Source: an uncultured Lachnospira sp.
GTDB lineage: Bacteria; Bacillota; Clostridia; Lachnospirales; Lachnospiraceae
DNA: 64,000 bases
Reading direction: 5' to 3'
Assembly (NCBI GenBank): GCA_944381165.1
Contig: CALWKC010000002.1
Location: forward strand, 59,315-123,314
The translations under genes were made by a program, and so were the position numbers. Under the pieces are notes generated by a model that saw nothing but the letters and a program-made list of their open reading frames with translations, searched no databases and was not told the origin of the DNA. Positions 7,958-16,825 of this stretch are shown in pieces (position 1 is the first letter of the stretch; every line of letters starts with the position of its first letter).

Positions 7958-9241
7958 ATGGGAGAACGAATAATTAATGCGGCAGTTCTGGGAGCCGGAA
8001 CTGTGGGAAGCGGTGTGTATAAGCTGGCGAAATTAATGGAAGAGGACATATTTCACAAGACCGGTGCAAGGCTTGTTATTAAAAAGATGCTTGTTAAAAA
8101 TATAAATAAAGAGCGTGAGGGAATTCCGTCCGACATTTTGACAGATGACTGGAAATCTATTATAGAAGACAAAGATATAGATATTATTGTTGAACTTATG
8201 GGCGGCATTGTGCCTGCAAAGACTTATATTCTTGAGGCGATTGCGGCTGGAAAGCAGGTAGTAACGGCAAATAAGGATTTGCTGGCAGAGCATGGAGAGG
8301 AGGTTATGTCGGCGGCAGATTTAGCCGGAAATGACCTTCAGTTTGAGGCGGCTGTTGCCGGGGCGATACCTATTATACGTCCGCTCAAACAGAGCATGGC
8401 AGGAAATAATATCACAGAGGTAATGGGTATCGTGAACGGCACTACCAACTATATTCTGACAAAGATGACAGAGAGGGGTATGGACTATACCGATGCTTTG
8501 GCTGAGGCGACAAGGCTCGGATATGCAGAGGCTGACCCGACAGCGGATGTAGAAGGCTATGACGCAGGAAGAAAAATGGCGATAATGGCATCAATAGCGT
8601 TTAATTCACGCGTGACCTTTGACCACGTTTATACGGAGGGAATTACAAAGATTACGGCGGATGACATCAGATACGCAAAAGAGTTCGGATATGTTGTCAA
8701 ACTGCTTGGCCTTGCAAGAAATGTTGACGGAGAGATAGAGGTTAAAGTACACCCTATGCTTATAGATGAAAATCATCCGCTGGCGACCGTGCGCGATGCG
8801 TTTAACGCAGTGTTTGTTCACGGAGACGCTATGGACGACGCCATGTTTATGGGCAGGGGAGCGGGACAGATGTCGACGGCAAGCGCTGTAATGGGTGATA
8901 TTATTGATGTTATGAGAGATATTGTTCGTGACTGCTGCGGAAGAATAGGCTGCAGCTGTTATAAGAAGCTTAACGTCAAGAAAATAGATGAGACAAAGAG
9001 TAAGTTTTTCCTGAGGATTAACGCGCATGACCGTCCGGGTGTTCTTGCCAATATAGCTAGCGTGCTTGGAAATAATGACGTCAGCATCGCACAGGTCGTG
9101 CAGAAGAGAAGAAGCGGCGGTGTTGCTGAGCTTGTAATTATAACAGATGAGGTTGAGGAAAAGCATTTTAATGATGCAATGGCAGTTTTTAAAGGGATGT
9201 CGGTTGTTAAGGAAATTGCGGGTGTAATTCGAGTATATTAA
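7958..9241 (+). CDS. hom: Homoserine dehydrogenase with C-terminal ACT domain
   Basis: 427 residues. Reduces aspartate semialdehyde to homoserine with NAD(P)H, the branch point to threonine and methionine. Order: Rossmann fold AVLGAGTVGSGVYKL (residues 8-22), VTANKDLLAEHGEE, catalytic region GIVNGTTNYILTKM and GYAEADPTADVEGYDAGRK around 165-210, then a C-terminal ACT domain FFLRINAHDRPGVLANIAS to VVKEIAGVIRVY that normally gives threonine feedback inhibition. Start ATG 7958 follows GGAGG (7948-7952) at five bases; the ATG at 7946 overlaps that site. It stands alone: no thrB, thrC or aspartokinase gene is adjacent in this window. Confidence 0.95.
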   Translation: MGERIINAAVLGAGTVGSGVYKLAKLMEEDIFHKTGARLVIKKMLVKNINKEREGIPSDILTDDWKSIIEDKDIDIIVELMGGIVPAKTYILEAIAAGKQVVTANKDLLAEHGEEVMSAADLAGNDLQFEAAVAGAIPIIRPLKQSMAGNNITEVMGIVNGTTNYILTKMTERGMDYTDALAEATRLGYAEADPTADVEGYDAGRKMAIMASIAFNSRVTFDHVYTEGITKITADDIRYAKEFGYVVKLLGLARNVDGEIEVKVHPMLIDENHPLATVRDAFNAVFVHGDAMDDAMFMGRGAGQMSTASAVMGDIIDVMRDIVRDCCGRIGCSCYKKLNVKKIDETKSKFFLRINAHDRPGVLANIASVLGNNDVSIAQVVQKRRSGGVAELVIITDEVEEKHFNDAMAVFKGMSVVKEIAGVIRVY

Positions 9242-9249
9242 TAATACAT

Positions 9250-9304
9250 TTTACACAAATTTAACGTATTTGTGATATTTGATTTTACATTTAATCCTTA
9301 TAAT
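9250..9304 (+). promoter_or_regulatory. Pho-box-like repeats and -10 upstream of phoU
   Basis: TTTACA (9250), TTTAAC (9260) and TTTACA (9284) fall at 10-13 base spacings ahead of TATAAT at 9299-9304. Tandem TT(A/T/C)ACA hexamers every 11 bases or so are the PhoP-box form known from Firmicutes. Phosphate-starvation control of phoU is inferred. Confidence 0.45.
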
Positions 9305-9346
9305 TAAAGCCGGAGCAAAAAATATTTTAATTATTAAGGAGAGTTT

Positions 9347-10003
9347 ATGAGAAACAGATTTGACAGACAGTTATGTACTTTGAATGATGAGCTCATTGAA
9401 ATGGGCAGCATGATTGAAAAATCTATTGAAACTGCTGTGAAAGCAATGGTTGCTCAGGATGTCGCTCTCGCAGAAGAGGTGATTGATTCGGATGAAGAGA
9501 TTGACCGTCAGGAGAGAGAAATCGAGGATTTGTGTCTCAAGCTGCTTTTGCAGCAGCAGCCGGTTGCAAAGGATTTGAGGCTTATTTCGGCGGCGCTGAA
9601 AATGATAACCGATATGGAAAGAATAGGCGACCATGCAACCGATATTTCAGAGATTACTATTGCTATGGCTGATAAGCCGTATATCAAGAAGCTTGAACAC
9701 ATACAGCAGATGGCTAAGGAAACTATGGTTATGCTGGTTGAGAGCATAGAGGCGTTTGTAAACAAGGATATGGAGAAAGCAAAATCTGTAATTGCGCATG
9801 ATGATATAGTTGATGACTTGTTTTCTAAGGTTAAAAATGAGCTTATAGGCATGATACATGAGAATGTTGACGCCGGAGAACAGGCGGCAGATTTGCTTAT
9901 GGTGGCTAAATACTTTGAAAGAATAGGCGACCACGCTACAAATATCTCAGAGTGGGTTATTTTCTCAATTACGGGCGCTCACCCTGAAAAGGAAAATAAG
10001 TGA
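9347..10003 (+). CDS. phoU: Phosphate uptake regulator PhoU
   Basis: 218-residue all-helical protein made of two PhoU three-helix repeats. Each repeat carries the metal-binding signature: MERIGDHATDISEI near residue 90 and FERIGDHATNISEW near 193, both E/D-x-x-x-D clusters that bind Fe/Mn in structures of the family. The first helix (MRNRFDRQLCTLNDELIEMGS) is standard. PhoU links phosphate transport to PhoR kinase activity. Starts at ATG 9347 with AAGGAGAG upstream. The next genes are a Na/Pi symporter with its own PhoU domain and a PhoP/PhoR-like pair, with no pstSCAB here, so this PhoU probably partners the symporter and the sensor kinase. Confidence 0.93.
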   Translation: MRNRFDRQLCTLNDELIEMGSMIEKSIETAVKAMVAQDVALAEEVIDSDEEIDRQEREIEDLCLKLLLQQQPVAKDLRLISAALKMITDMERIGDHATDISEITIAMADKPYIKKLEHIQQMAKETMVMLVESIEAFVNKDMEKAKSVIAHDDIVDDLFSKVKNELIGMIHENVDAGEQAADLLMVAKYFERIGDHATNISEWVIFSITGAHPEKENK

Positions 10004-10040
10004 TAGAAAATTTTAATAAAATTCATATATAAGTAAAAAA

Positions 10041-10068
10041 TTTTACATGGATTTTACATATATTTGAT
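10041..10068 (+). promoter_or_regulatory. Pho-box-like direct repeats upstream of the Na/Pi symporter
   Basis: TTTTACAT occurs at 10041-10048 and again at 10053-10060, a 12-base period, followed by ATTTGATA. The same hexamer TTTACA recurs before phoU. The repeat pattern matches PhoP-box spacing, so phosphate-limitation control is plausible. Confidence 0.5.
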
Positions 10069-10160
10069 ATAAATTTCAGATACTTGGTCTATACTCCGAA
10101 ATGTTAAAAATAAGTAAAATATTACCGGGTGATTTATTTCACCTAACATGGAGGAAGAGA

Positions 10161-11981
10161 ATGAGTATTTTTAATGCAATCGCATTGATTGGCGGACTGG
10201 CTTTGTTCCTGTACGGAATGGAACTGCTGGGAGAGGGATTATCGAAGGCTTCAGGCGGAAAGCTTGAGTCTATTTTGGAGAGACTGACTTCAAGTCCTAT
10301 AAAAGGTGTATTGCTTGGAGCAGGAGTCACAGCGGTTATTCAGTCTTCATCTGCCACAACAGTTATGGTAGTAGGTTTTGTAAACTCCGGAATTATGAAA
10401 TTGAGCCAGGCGGTAGGCATTATAATGGGTGCCAATATAGGTACGACCGCAACGTCATGGATTTTGAGCCTTACGGGAATTGAGGGAGACAGCCTTTTTA
10501 TAAATATGTTAAAGCCTATGTCATTTTCACCAATTCTCGCAATGATTGGCGTTATTATGATTATGTTCCTGAAGAAGGAAAAGCTTCACGACATAGGAAA
10601 AATTCTTGTCGGCTTTGCAATTCTCATGTATGGAATGGATTCAATGAGCACTGCTGTTGAGCCGCTTGCAGACGTACCTGAATTTACAAATATTCTTACA
10701 ATGTTTTCTAATCCGATATTAGGTATGCTTGCAGGTTTAATTCTCACAGCTATAATACAGAGTTCATCTGCGTCAGTTGGTATACTTCAGGCGCTCAGCG
10801 TGACGGGAAGCGTTACATTTGCGACAGCGCTGCCTATTATCATGGGTCAGAATATAGGTACATGCGTTACGGCGATGATTTCAGCCATAGGGGCAAAGAA
10901 GAATGCCAAGCGTGCCGCTCTGGTACATCTTTACTTCAATATCATAGGTACGATGGTTTTTATGTGTCTTTTCTACCTGATTAATGCGTTTGTTCATTTT
11001 GATTTTCTGACACAGAGCGCTACGCCTGTCGGGATAGCAACTATACATAGTATATTTAACGTATTTGCTACATGTCTTTTGCTTCCTTTCAGCAAGGGAC
11101 TTGAAAAGCTCGCATATATGTCGGTGCGTGAGGACAAGAACGACGTTACGGCATTGGATAAAGATAAAGAATTCGCGCTTCTCGACGAGAGATTTCTTGA
11201 TAAGACAAGCCTGGCTATGCAGCACTGTCGTACAGTGACAAATAATATGGCTGCTTTATCTAAGGAGGCATTGTTTAAGTCACTCGAACTGTTTAAGGAT
11301 TTCAGCGAGGACGGAGCGGAAATGGTCAGTGAGATTGAAGAGCGTGTTGACAGATACGAGGATGAGCTTGGAACATATCTCATGAAGCTGAGCAGCCGTG
11401 ATCTTACGGAGCAGGATTCTGAGACGCTTAATATGCTTCTTCACTCAATCGGTAACTTTGAAAGAATTTCCGACCACGCATGCAATCTCGTGGACGCGGC
11501 AAGAGAGATGCACACAAAGAATATGCGTTTTTCCGATAAGGCGGCGTTGGAACTCAGTATATTTACCGGTGCTGTGAAGGATATTGTAAATATGTCATAT
11601 AAAGCATTTGAGGATGAGAATGTTCAGGAGGCTATGCTTGTCGAGCCTCTCGAAGAAGTTATAGACGACATGAATATAGAGCTGAAGGCGCGCCATATCA
11701 GAAGACTCAGAGAGGGCAAATGTACTATCGAGCTGGGCTTTGTTCACTCTGATATTATTACAAATTATGAGCGTATTGCCGACCACTGTTCAAATATTGC
11801 CGTCTGCATAATTGAGATTAAGCAGGACGGATTTGATACTCATGAATATCTCGGAACAATAAAGCGAGAGGATAACGAACAGTTTAAAGCCAGATATGCT
11901 CAGTATAAAGAAAAATATAAGCTTCCTGAGACGAGGAGCTTTGCCACGACAGACGTGCAGCCCGCGCAGGTGCAAGGATAA
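10161..11981 (+). CDS. Na+/phosphate symporter with C-terminal PhoU-like domain
   Basis: 606 residues (NptA type). The two inverted Na_Pi_cotrans repeats each carry the QSSSA signature: VTAVIQSSSATTVMVVGFVN near residue 55 and LTAIIQSSSASVGILQALS near 195, plus MGANIGTT and MGQNIGTC Gly loops. After about eight membrane segments a cytoplasmic PhoU-like helical domain (about 340-560) follows, with FERISDHACNLVD and YERIADHCSNIAV, again metal-binding type. Start ATG 10161 has GAGGAAGAG just upstream; an upstream ATG at 10101 lacks a site. Imports phosphate using the sodium gradient; context with phoU and PhoPR-like genes supports low-phosphate induction. Confidence 0.92.
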   Translation: MSIFNAIALIGGLALFLYGMELLGEGLSKASGGKLESILERLTSSPIKGVLLGAGVTAVIQSSSATTVMVVGFVNSGIMKLSQAVGIIMGANIGTTATSWILSLTGIEGDSLFINMLKPMSFSPILAMIGVIMIMFLKKEKLHDIGKILVGFAILMYGMDSMSTAVEPLADVPEFTNILTMFSNPILGMLAGLILTAIIQSSSASVGILQALSVTGSVTFATALPIIMGQNIGTCVTAMISAIGAKKNAKRAALVHLYFNIIGTMVFMCLFYLINAFVHFDFLTQSATPVGIATIHSIFNVFATCLLLPFSKGLEKLAYMSVREDKNDVTALDKDKEFALLDERFLDKTSLAMQHCRTVTNNMAALSKEALFKSLELFKDFSEDGAEMVSEIEERVDRYEDELGTYLMKLSSRDLTEQDSETLNMLLHSIGNFERISDHACNLVDAAREMHTKNMRFSDKAALELSIFTGAVKDIVNMSYKAFEDENVQEAMLVEPLEEVIDDMNIELKARHIRRLREGKCTIELGFVHSDIITNYERIADHCSNIAVCIIEIKQDGFDTHEYLGTIKREDNEQFKARYAQYKEKYKLPETRSFATTDVQPAQVQG

Positions 11982-12024
11982 ACAGAAGCATTACGGGTGT
12001 GTACAAGGATAAATGGAGGGTAAT

Positions 12025-12708
12025 ATGGCACTTATATATGTTGTTGAGGATGATAAGAACATAAGCGAAATTGAAAGTTTTGCGTTAAAGAATGCAGGAC
12101 ATCAGATTATTGAGTGTACATGCGGAAAAGAGTTTCATAAACAGGTTGCGGAGCGCGTTCCGGACTTAATTCTTTTGGACATAATGCTTCCGGACGAGGA
12201 CGGACTGGAAATTCTTACAAAACTCCGTGCAACTCCCGAGACAAGGCGCATTCCTGTAATATTAGTTACTGCAAAGACAACGGAGATTGATAAGGTTAAA
12301 GGTCTTGACATGGGAGCAGATGACTATCTTACCAAACCTTTCGGAGTTATGGAATTAATTTCAAGGGTTAAAGCGCTGCTTCGCCGTGTCGGCGGCATGG
12401 AAGAGGAAAAGTTTATAAGAATAGGAATTCTCTTTATAGATGACGAGAAGCACGTTGCTTATGTGGATGATAAGCCTGTCGAGCTGACTTATAAGGAGTA
12501 TGAGCTTTTAAAATATCTTGCTATTAATCAGGGAATTGTTCTCTCGAGAGACAATCTCATGGAAAAAATATGGAGTTCGGATTATGAGGGCGAGTCGCGT
12601 ACTCTTGACGTTCATATCAAGACGCTCAGGCAGAAGCTTGGCTCTGCCGGAACTTATATTAAGACGGTGAGAAACGTGGGATATTTTCTTGATGTTGATA
12701 ATGCATAA
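12025..12708 (+). CDS. OmpR/PhoB-type response regulator (PhoP-like)
   Basis: 227 residues. Receiver domain with acidic pocket VEDD (8-10), phospho-acceptor in LILLDIMLPDEDG (Asp 52), Thr/Lys switch residues in VTAKT and YLTKPF. Then a winged-helix DNA-binding domain (about 130-225) ending in TVRNVGYFLDV. Placed directly after phoU and the Na/Pi symporter and before a PhoR-like kinase, so it is probably the phosphate response regulator; specificity is inferred from context. Start ATG 12025 follows GGAGG; ATG 12013 precedes that site. A strong intrinsic terminator lies between it and the kinase gene. Confidence 0.9.
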   Translation: MALIYVVEDDKNISEIESFALKNAGHQIIECTCGKEFHKQVAERVPDLILLDIMLPDEDGLEILTKLRATPETRRIPVILVTAKTTEIDKVKGLDMGADDYLTKPFGVMELISRVKALLRRVGGMEEEKFIRIGILFIDDEKHVAYVDDKPVELTYKEYELLKYLAINQGIVLSRDNLMEKIWSSDYEGESRTLDVHIKTLRQKLGSAGTYIKTVRNVGYFLDVDNA

Positions 12709-12739
12709 ATACGGATAGTGTTGAATATCCGGTGTTTTC

Positions 12740-12790
12740 AAGGCGCAGAAGGCCGGTTGCATATGTGTTTGCCGGCTGTCTGCGCTTTTT
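12740..12790 (+). terminator. Intrinsic terminator between response regulator and kinase genes
   Basis: GCGCAGA (12743-12749) pairs with TCTGCGC (12779-12785), and GCCGG (12752-12756) with CCGGC (12772-12776), separated by a 2x2 internal loop; TTTTT follows directly. Classic rho-independent form, lying 32 bases after the regulator stop. Confidence 0.8.
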
Positions 12791-12820
12791 GTATAAATTA
12801 TGATTGGAGAAAAGCTTGGT

Positions 12821-14164
12821 ATGGGTTTAAAAAAGAGAATTAATCTGCAGTATATGTTTTTGACGTTTCTGGCGACTGTGGCTACAGTCACAATTTCAAG
12901 TGTTGTATTTTACGAATTGATAAAAAAAGAGGTTGTGAGCGATTTAAAAACATATGCCGATTTAATGGTAAAGTCAGATGCGTGGGAAATTGTGACCAGT
13001 CCGCAGAACAATACCATTGCTGTTTCGATGAGTGATGAAAAGCAGATCAGAATTACGCTTATCGACAGTGACGGAAAGGCAATATATGACAGTGATGCCG
13101 ATATAGACGATATGGAAAATCACAGGGAGCGTCCGGAAGTAGCAGAGGCGTTTGAAAACGGAAGCGGACAGGCTATAAGAAAATCCGAGACAATGGGTAA
13201 GAGCGCGTTTTACTATGCTGTGAGAATGGACAATGACTGTGTGCTCCGTGTATCAAAGGAGGTAAGCAGTCTCACAAGTATTCTGTTTCAGGCAATGCCG
13301 GTAATGGTTATACTTTGCGTTAATTTATTTATCCTGTGTGTGATATTATCAAATTTGCTTACGAGAAGTATCATAGGACCGATAGAGAGGCTTGCCGGCA
13401 ATCTTGACGCGTCGGATTCGGTTAAAGTCTATAAGGAGCTTGTCCCTTTTGTCACCACAATACGGCAGCAGCACGAGGATATTATGCGCAACGCCAACAT
13501 GCGTCAGGAGTTTACTGCAAATGTATCACATGAATTAAAAACTCCGCTGACGTCTATTTCGGGATACTCGGAGCTTATCGAGAGCGGAATGGCAAATGAC
13601 AGTGATATTGTGCGGTTTGCAAGAGAAATTCACAAAAGTTCTAACCGTCTTTTGACGCTTATTAATGATATTATACGTCTTTCTGAGCTGGACGGAGATA
13701 TGAAAGAGGACATTTATGAGGAGGTAAACCTTTACGAGATAGCTCAGAACTGTGTAGACATGCTGCAGATGAGCGCCGGAAAGCATAATGTCTCACTTGT
13801 GCTGCACGGAAGCAGCCAGTATGTAAAAGCAAATAAACAGATGATGGAAGAACTTATATATAATCTGTGCGACAACGCAATACGGTATAATAATCCGGGC
13901 GGCTCAGTTGATGTAACTGTTGAATATAAAAACGGAAAGACGCTTGTTGAAGTAAAGGATACGGGAATAGGCATTCCAAAAGAACATCAGGAGAGGATAT
14001 TCGAGAGGTTTTACCGTGTAGACAAGAGCCGTTCAAAGTCCACAGGCGGAACGGGACTTGGTCTTGCCATTGTAAAGCATATTGTCGCAAAGCATCCTAA
14101 TGCAAAGCTTGAACTTAACAGTGAAGCGGGCAAGGGAACAACTATAAGAGTTTTGTTTGACTAG
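12821..14164 (+). CDS. Sensor histidine kinase, PhoR-like
   Basis: 447 residues. N-terminal membrane segment (about 8-30), an extracytoplasmic sensor of roughly 110 residues, second membrane segment VMVILCVNLFILCVILSNLL, a short HAMP-like linker, HisKA H-box FTANVSHELKTPLTSISGY, then HATPase_c with N-box LIYNLCDNAIRYN, G1 VKDTGIGIPKEH, F-box and G2 GTGLGLAIVKHI. Predicted partner of the PhoP-like regulator. ATG 12821 is preceded by GGAGA about 12 bases upstream; ATG 12800 has no visible site. Because an intrinsic terminator separates it from the regulator gene, its level may depend on read-through or its own weak promoter. Confidence 0.9.
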   Translation: MGLKKRINLQYMFLTFLATVATVTISSVVFYELIKKEVVSDLKTYADLMVKSDAWEIVTSPQNNTIAVSMSDEKQIRITLIDSDGKAIYDSDADIDDMENHRERPEVAEAFENGSGQAIRKSETMGKSAFYYAVRMDNDCVLRVSKEVSSLTSILFQAMPVMVILCVNLFILCVILSNLLTRSIIGPIERLAGNLDASDSVKVYKELVPFVTTIRQQHEDIMRNANMRQEFTANVSHELKTPLTSISGYSELIESGMANDSDIVRFAREIHKSSNRLLTLINDIIRLSELDGDMKEDIYEEVNLYEIAQNCVDMLQMSAGKHNVSLVLHGSSQYVKANKQMMEELIYNLCDNAIRYNNPGGSVDVTVEYKNGKTLVEVKDTGIGIPKEHQERIFERFYRVDKSRSKSTGGTGLGLAIVKHIVAKHPNAKLELNSEAGKGTTIRVLFD

Positions 14165-14236
14165 CGTGCAAATAAAAGCTATACTACAGAAAATGATACA
14201 GCTGGCTGTATTGATGTGTGCGGGAATGGAGGAAAT

Positions 14237-14911
14237 ATGTGGCGGATTTTGATTGTTGAGGACGATGAGATTATCGCTCGTACAATAGCGGAACATTTGT
14301 CACAGTGGGGATATGATACATGCGTTATAAAGGATTTTGAGCATGTGCTTGATGAGTTCGGCTCGTTTAATCCCCAGCTTGTGCTCATGGATATATCGCT
14401 GCCGTTTTATAACGGGTATCACTGGTGCTCAAAAATCAGAAATATTTCGAGTGTTCCGGTAATTTTTCTCTCGTCTATGTCTGATAATATGAATATTGTA
14501 ATGGCGATGAATATGGGCGGAGATGACTTTATTACCAAGCCTTTTGATTTGAACGTGCTTACTGCGAAAATACAGGCTATGCTGCGGCGCACGTATTCCT
14601 TTGACAATGAAACGCATATTATTGAGTGCCGGGGCGGTATCTTAAATATAAATAATCAGACGTTTTTTTACGGTGACAATAAAATTGAGCTTACGCGCAA
14701 CGAATACAAGATACTGCAATGCTTAATGGAGAAAAAGGGAAGCGCGGTTGAGAGAGAGACAATTATAGAAAAGCTGTGGGAGAGCGATGATTTTGTTGAT
14801 GATAACACGCTGACGGTAAATATTACACGTCTGCGAAAAAAACTTGAAAACGCGGGCCTTAAGGATTATATTCAAACTAGAAAAGGGATTGGATATATCA
14901 TTGAAGATTAA
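14237..14911 (+). CDS. BceR/GraR-type response regulator
   Basis: 224 residues. Receiver domain: VEDDE at the N-terminus, phospho-acceptor in LVLMDISLPFYNGY (Asp 52), SSMSD and FITKPFD; winged-helix C-terminal domain ending TRKGIGYIIED. The N-terminal MWRILIVEDDE and DISLPFYNGYHW strings are typical of the regulators that pair with short-sensor kinases and BceAB transporters in Firmicutes (response to bacitracin, lantibiotics and other cell-envelope peptides). GGAGGAAAT precedes ATG 14237. The kinase gene overlaps its 3' end. Confidence 0.9.
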   Translation: MWRILIVEDDEIIARTIAEHLSQWGYDTCVIKDFEHVLDEFGSFNPQLVLMDISLPFYNGYHWCSKIRNISSVPVIFLSSMSDNMNIVMAMNMGGDDFITKPFDLNVLTAKIQAMLRRTYSFDNETHIIECRGGILNINNQTFFYGDNKIELTRNEYKILQCLMEKKGSAVERETIIEKLWESDDFVDDNTLTVNITRLRKKLENAGLKDYIQTRKGIGYIIED

Positions 14912-15935
14912 TATTGGAAAAATAATAAAAAGCTATATAAAAGACAGAATAAAAATAGTGGGTTTGGTATGTGTTTTCGCGGTGATACCGGTTGCGGTTT
15001 CGGCGTTGTACCTTGAATCTGAGGCTCCGGCTGTATATTCTCTTATATTGTATGCGCTTATTCTTGTGACAGCGGGAGTTGTTGATTTTTACAGATATTA
15101 CAGACAGTGGACGGCGATATGCCGTAATCTTGAGGTTGAGGAATTGTATGAAATCAGCGGCATTTCTGCGGAGTCGGAGCTTGATAAAATGTACCTGCTT
15201 CTGACCGAGAAGGTAATACGCGAAAAATCGGAGCTTGCGTCTAAAACTATGGTATCTGTGACGGAGCTTAAGGATTATTATGCTCAGTGGGCTCATCAGA
15301 TAAAGACGCCGATAGCGGCGGCAAATTTGCTGCTCCAGGCTGCCACACAGGAGAAGTTTGTAAGAGAGTTGAAGCATGAGCTGTTTAAGATAGATTTTTA
15401 TGTTGATGCTGTTATGAATTATCTCAGACTTGAGGATTTATCTTCAGACCTGAACTATGAAAACTGCGTGCTTGAGACAGTTGTCAAAAAATCCGTAAAG
15501 CGATTTTCAACTCAGTTTATCGCGAAAAACATATCTGTAAAACTGGAAAATCTTGACGTAGTTGTATGCACCGACGGGAAGTGGCTTGGATTTATATTGG
15601 AGCAGCTTCTTTCAAATGCCGTTAAATATACTGATTTCGGCGGCAGAATAAGCGTCTGCGGATGCAGTGACCCGGTTAAAAACCGTCGGATAATTGTTGT
15701 AAAGGACAGCGGAATAGGAATAAAGAGCGAGGACCTGCCAAGAATTATGGAGCGCGGCTATACGGGCTATAACGGAAGAATGGATAAAAAATCTTCAGGT
15801 ATAGGTCTGTATCTGTGCAAAAAGGCGGCAGATAAAATCGGCGCCGAAATCAGAATAGAGTCTAAGGTCGGAATAGGAACGATGGTGTTTGTAACGCTTT
15901 CAGGAGAGGACAGGGGCAACATTACAAATTTGTAA
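14901..15935 (+). CDS. BceS/GraS-type intramembrane-sensing histidine kinase
   Basis: About 344 residues. Two membrane segments close to the N-terminus with hardly any loop between them (VGLVCVFAVIPVAVSALYL and YSLILYALILVTAGVVDFY), the mark of intramembrane-sensing kinases that read the flux of a BceAB transporter rather than the drug. H-box YAQWAHQIKTPIAAANLLLQ, N-box ILEQLLSNAVKYTD, G1 VKDSGIGIKSED and G2 SSGIGLYLCKKA are intact. The start is uncertain: TTG 14901 gives a normal short N-terminus and an 11-base overlap with the regulator; ATG 14844 would overlap by 68 bases. A terminator-like hairpin separates it from the transporter genes. Confidence 0.88.
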   Translation: MKINIGKIIKSYIKDRIKIVGLVCVFAVIPVAVSALYLESEAPAVYSLILYALILVTAGVVDFYRYYRQWTAICRNLEVEELYEISGISAESELDKMYLLLTEKVIREKSELASKTMVSVTELKDYYAQWAHQIKTPIAAANLLLQAATQEKFVRELKHELFKIDFYVDAVMNYLRLEDLSSDLNYENCVLETVVKKSVKRFSTQFIAKNISVKLENLDVVVCTDGKWLGFILEQLLSNAVKYTDFGGRISVCGCSDPVKNRRIIVVKDSGIGIKSEDLPRIMERGYTGYNGRMDKKSSGIGLYLCKKAADKIGAEIRIESKVGIGTMVFVTLSGEDRGNITNL

Positions 15936-15940
15936 GCTGT

Positions 15941-15990
15941 AAAGGATGAAATGTAAGCTGAATGAATGGCAGCTCATTTCATCCTTTTTT
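15941..15990 (+). terminator. Terminator/attenuator hairpin between kinase and transporter genes
   Basis: AAAGGATGAAATG (15941-15953) pairs with CATTTCATCCTTT, with an inner AGCTG/CAGCT helix in the loop, then a run of T residues (15984-15990). A stable rho-independent hairpin just after the BceS-like stop, so the ABC genes probably have their own promoter. Confidence 0.75.
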
Positions 15991-16057
15991 ATAATAATAA
16001 CCGATGAGTGGGAAATGATTGCTCTCATAAATAATTTGCGGCATGGAGGTTATAAAA

Positions 16058-16825
16058 ATGTCTTTATTGGAAGTGAAGAATTTAAAAAAAGTTTATACAA
16101 CAAGACTTGGCTCAAATCAGGTGCTGGCGCTTAAAAATGTAAGCTTCAGCGTGGATAAGGGAGAATTTGTGGCAATTATGGGCGAGTCGGGATCGGGAAA
16201 AACAACGCTCTTGAATTTGCTTGCAGCTCTTAACAAGCCGACGGCAGGAGATATTCTTCTGAACGGAAATAATATTGTGGGTATTAAGGAGAGCGACCTT
16301 GCTCTATTCAGGCGTACAAATCTGGGGTTTGTATTTCAGGATTTCAATCTGCTTGACACGTTTACGCTCAGAGACAATATTTATTTGCCGCTGATATTGT
16401 CCGGTGTAAAGCATACGGTGTGCGAACAGAGAATTGAGCCTATTGCCCGCAGGCTTGGTATAAGCGAATTGCTCGGAAAATATCCGTATGAGGTTTCGGG
16501 AGGTCAGAAGCAGCGTGCGGCTGTGGCAAGAGCCTTGATTACAAAGCCTCAGATAATTCTTGCGGATGAGCCGACGGGAGCTCTTGATTCAAAATCTTCG
16601 GACGCTATGCTTGATTTATTCGGGAAAATAAACAGTGACGGACAGACAATTTTAATGGTCACGCACAGCACAAAGGCAGCAAGCAAGGCAGGCAGAGTGC
16701 TTTTTATAAAGGACGGAGAAGTATTTCATCAGCTTTATAAGGCGGAAATGTCTGACGAGGAAATGTATCTGAGGATTTCAAATACGCTGACGGCGCTTGC
16801 AACAGGGGGTGATGTACGTGAATAA
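16058..16825 (+). CDS. BceA-type ABC transporter ATP-binding protein
   Basis: 255 residues. Walker A GESGSGKTT, Q-loop VFQDFNLLD, signature SGGQKQRAAVARAL, Walker B IILADEPTGALDSKSS and H-loop MVTHSTKAA are complete. Belongs to the MacB/LolD/BceA subgroup, which powers FtsX-fold permeases. ATG 16058 has GGAGG (within CATGGAGGT) upstream. The 3' end overlaps the permease start. Together with the permease, regulator and kinase it forms a Bce-type module that detects and removes membrane-active peptides or frees lipid II-cycle targets. Confidence 0.93.
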   Translation: MSLLEVKNLKKVYTTRLGSNQVLALKNVSFSVDKGEFVAIMGESGSGKTTLLNLLAALNKPTAGDILLNGNNIVGIKESDLALFRRTNLGFVFQDFNLLDTFTLRDNIYLPLILSGVKHTVCEQRIEPIARRLGISELLGKYPYEVSGGQKQRAAVARALITKPQIILADEPTGALDSKSSDAMLDLFGKINSDGQTILMVTHSTKAASKAGRVLFIKDGEVFHQLYKAEMSDEEMYLRISNTLTALATGGDVRE

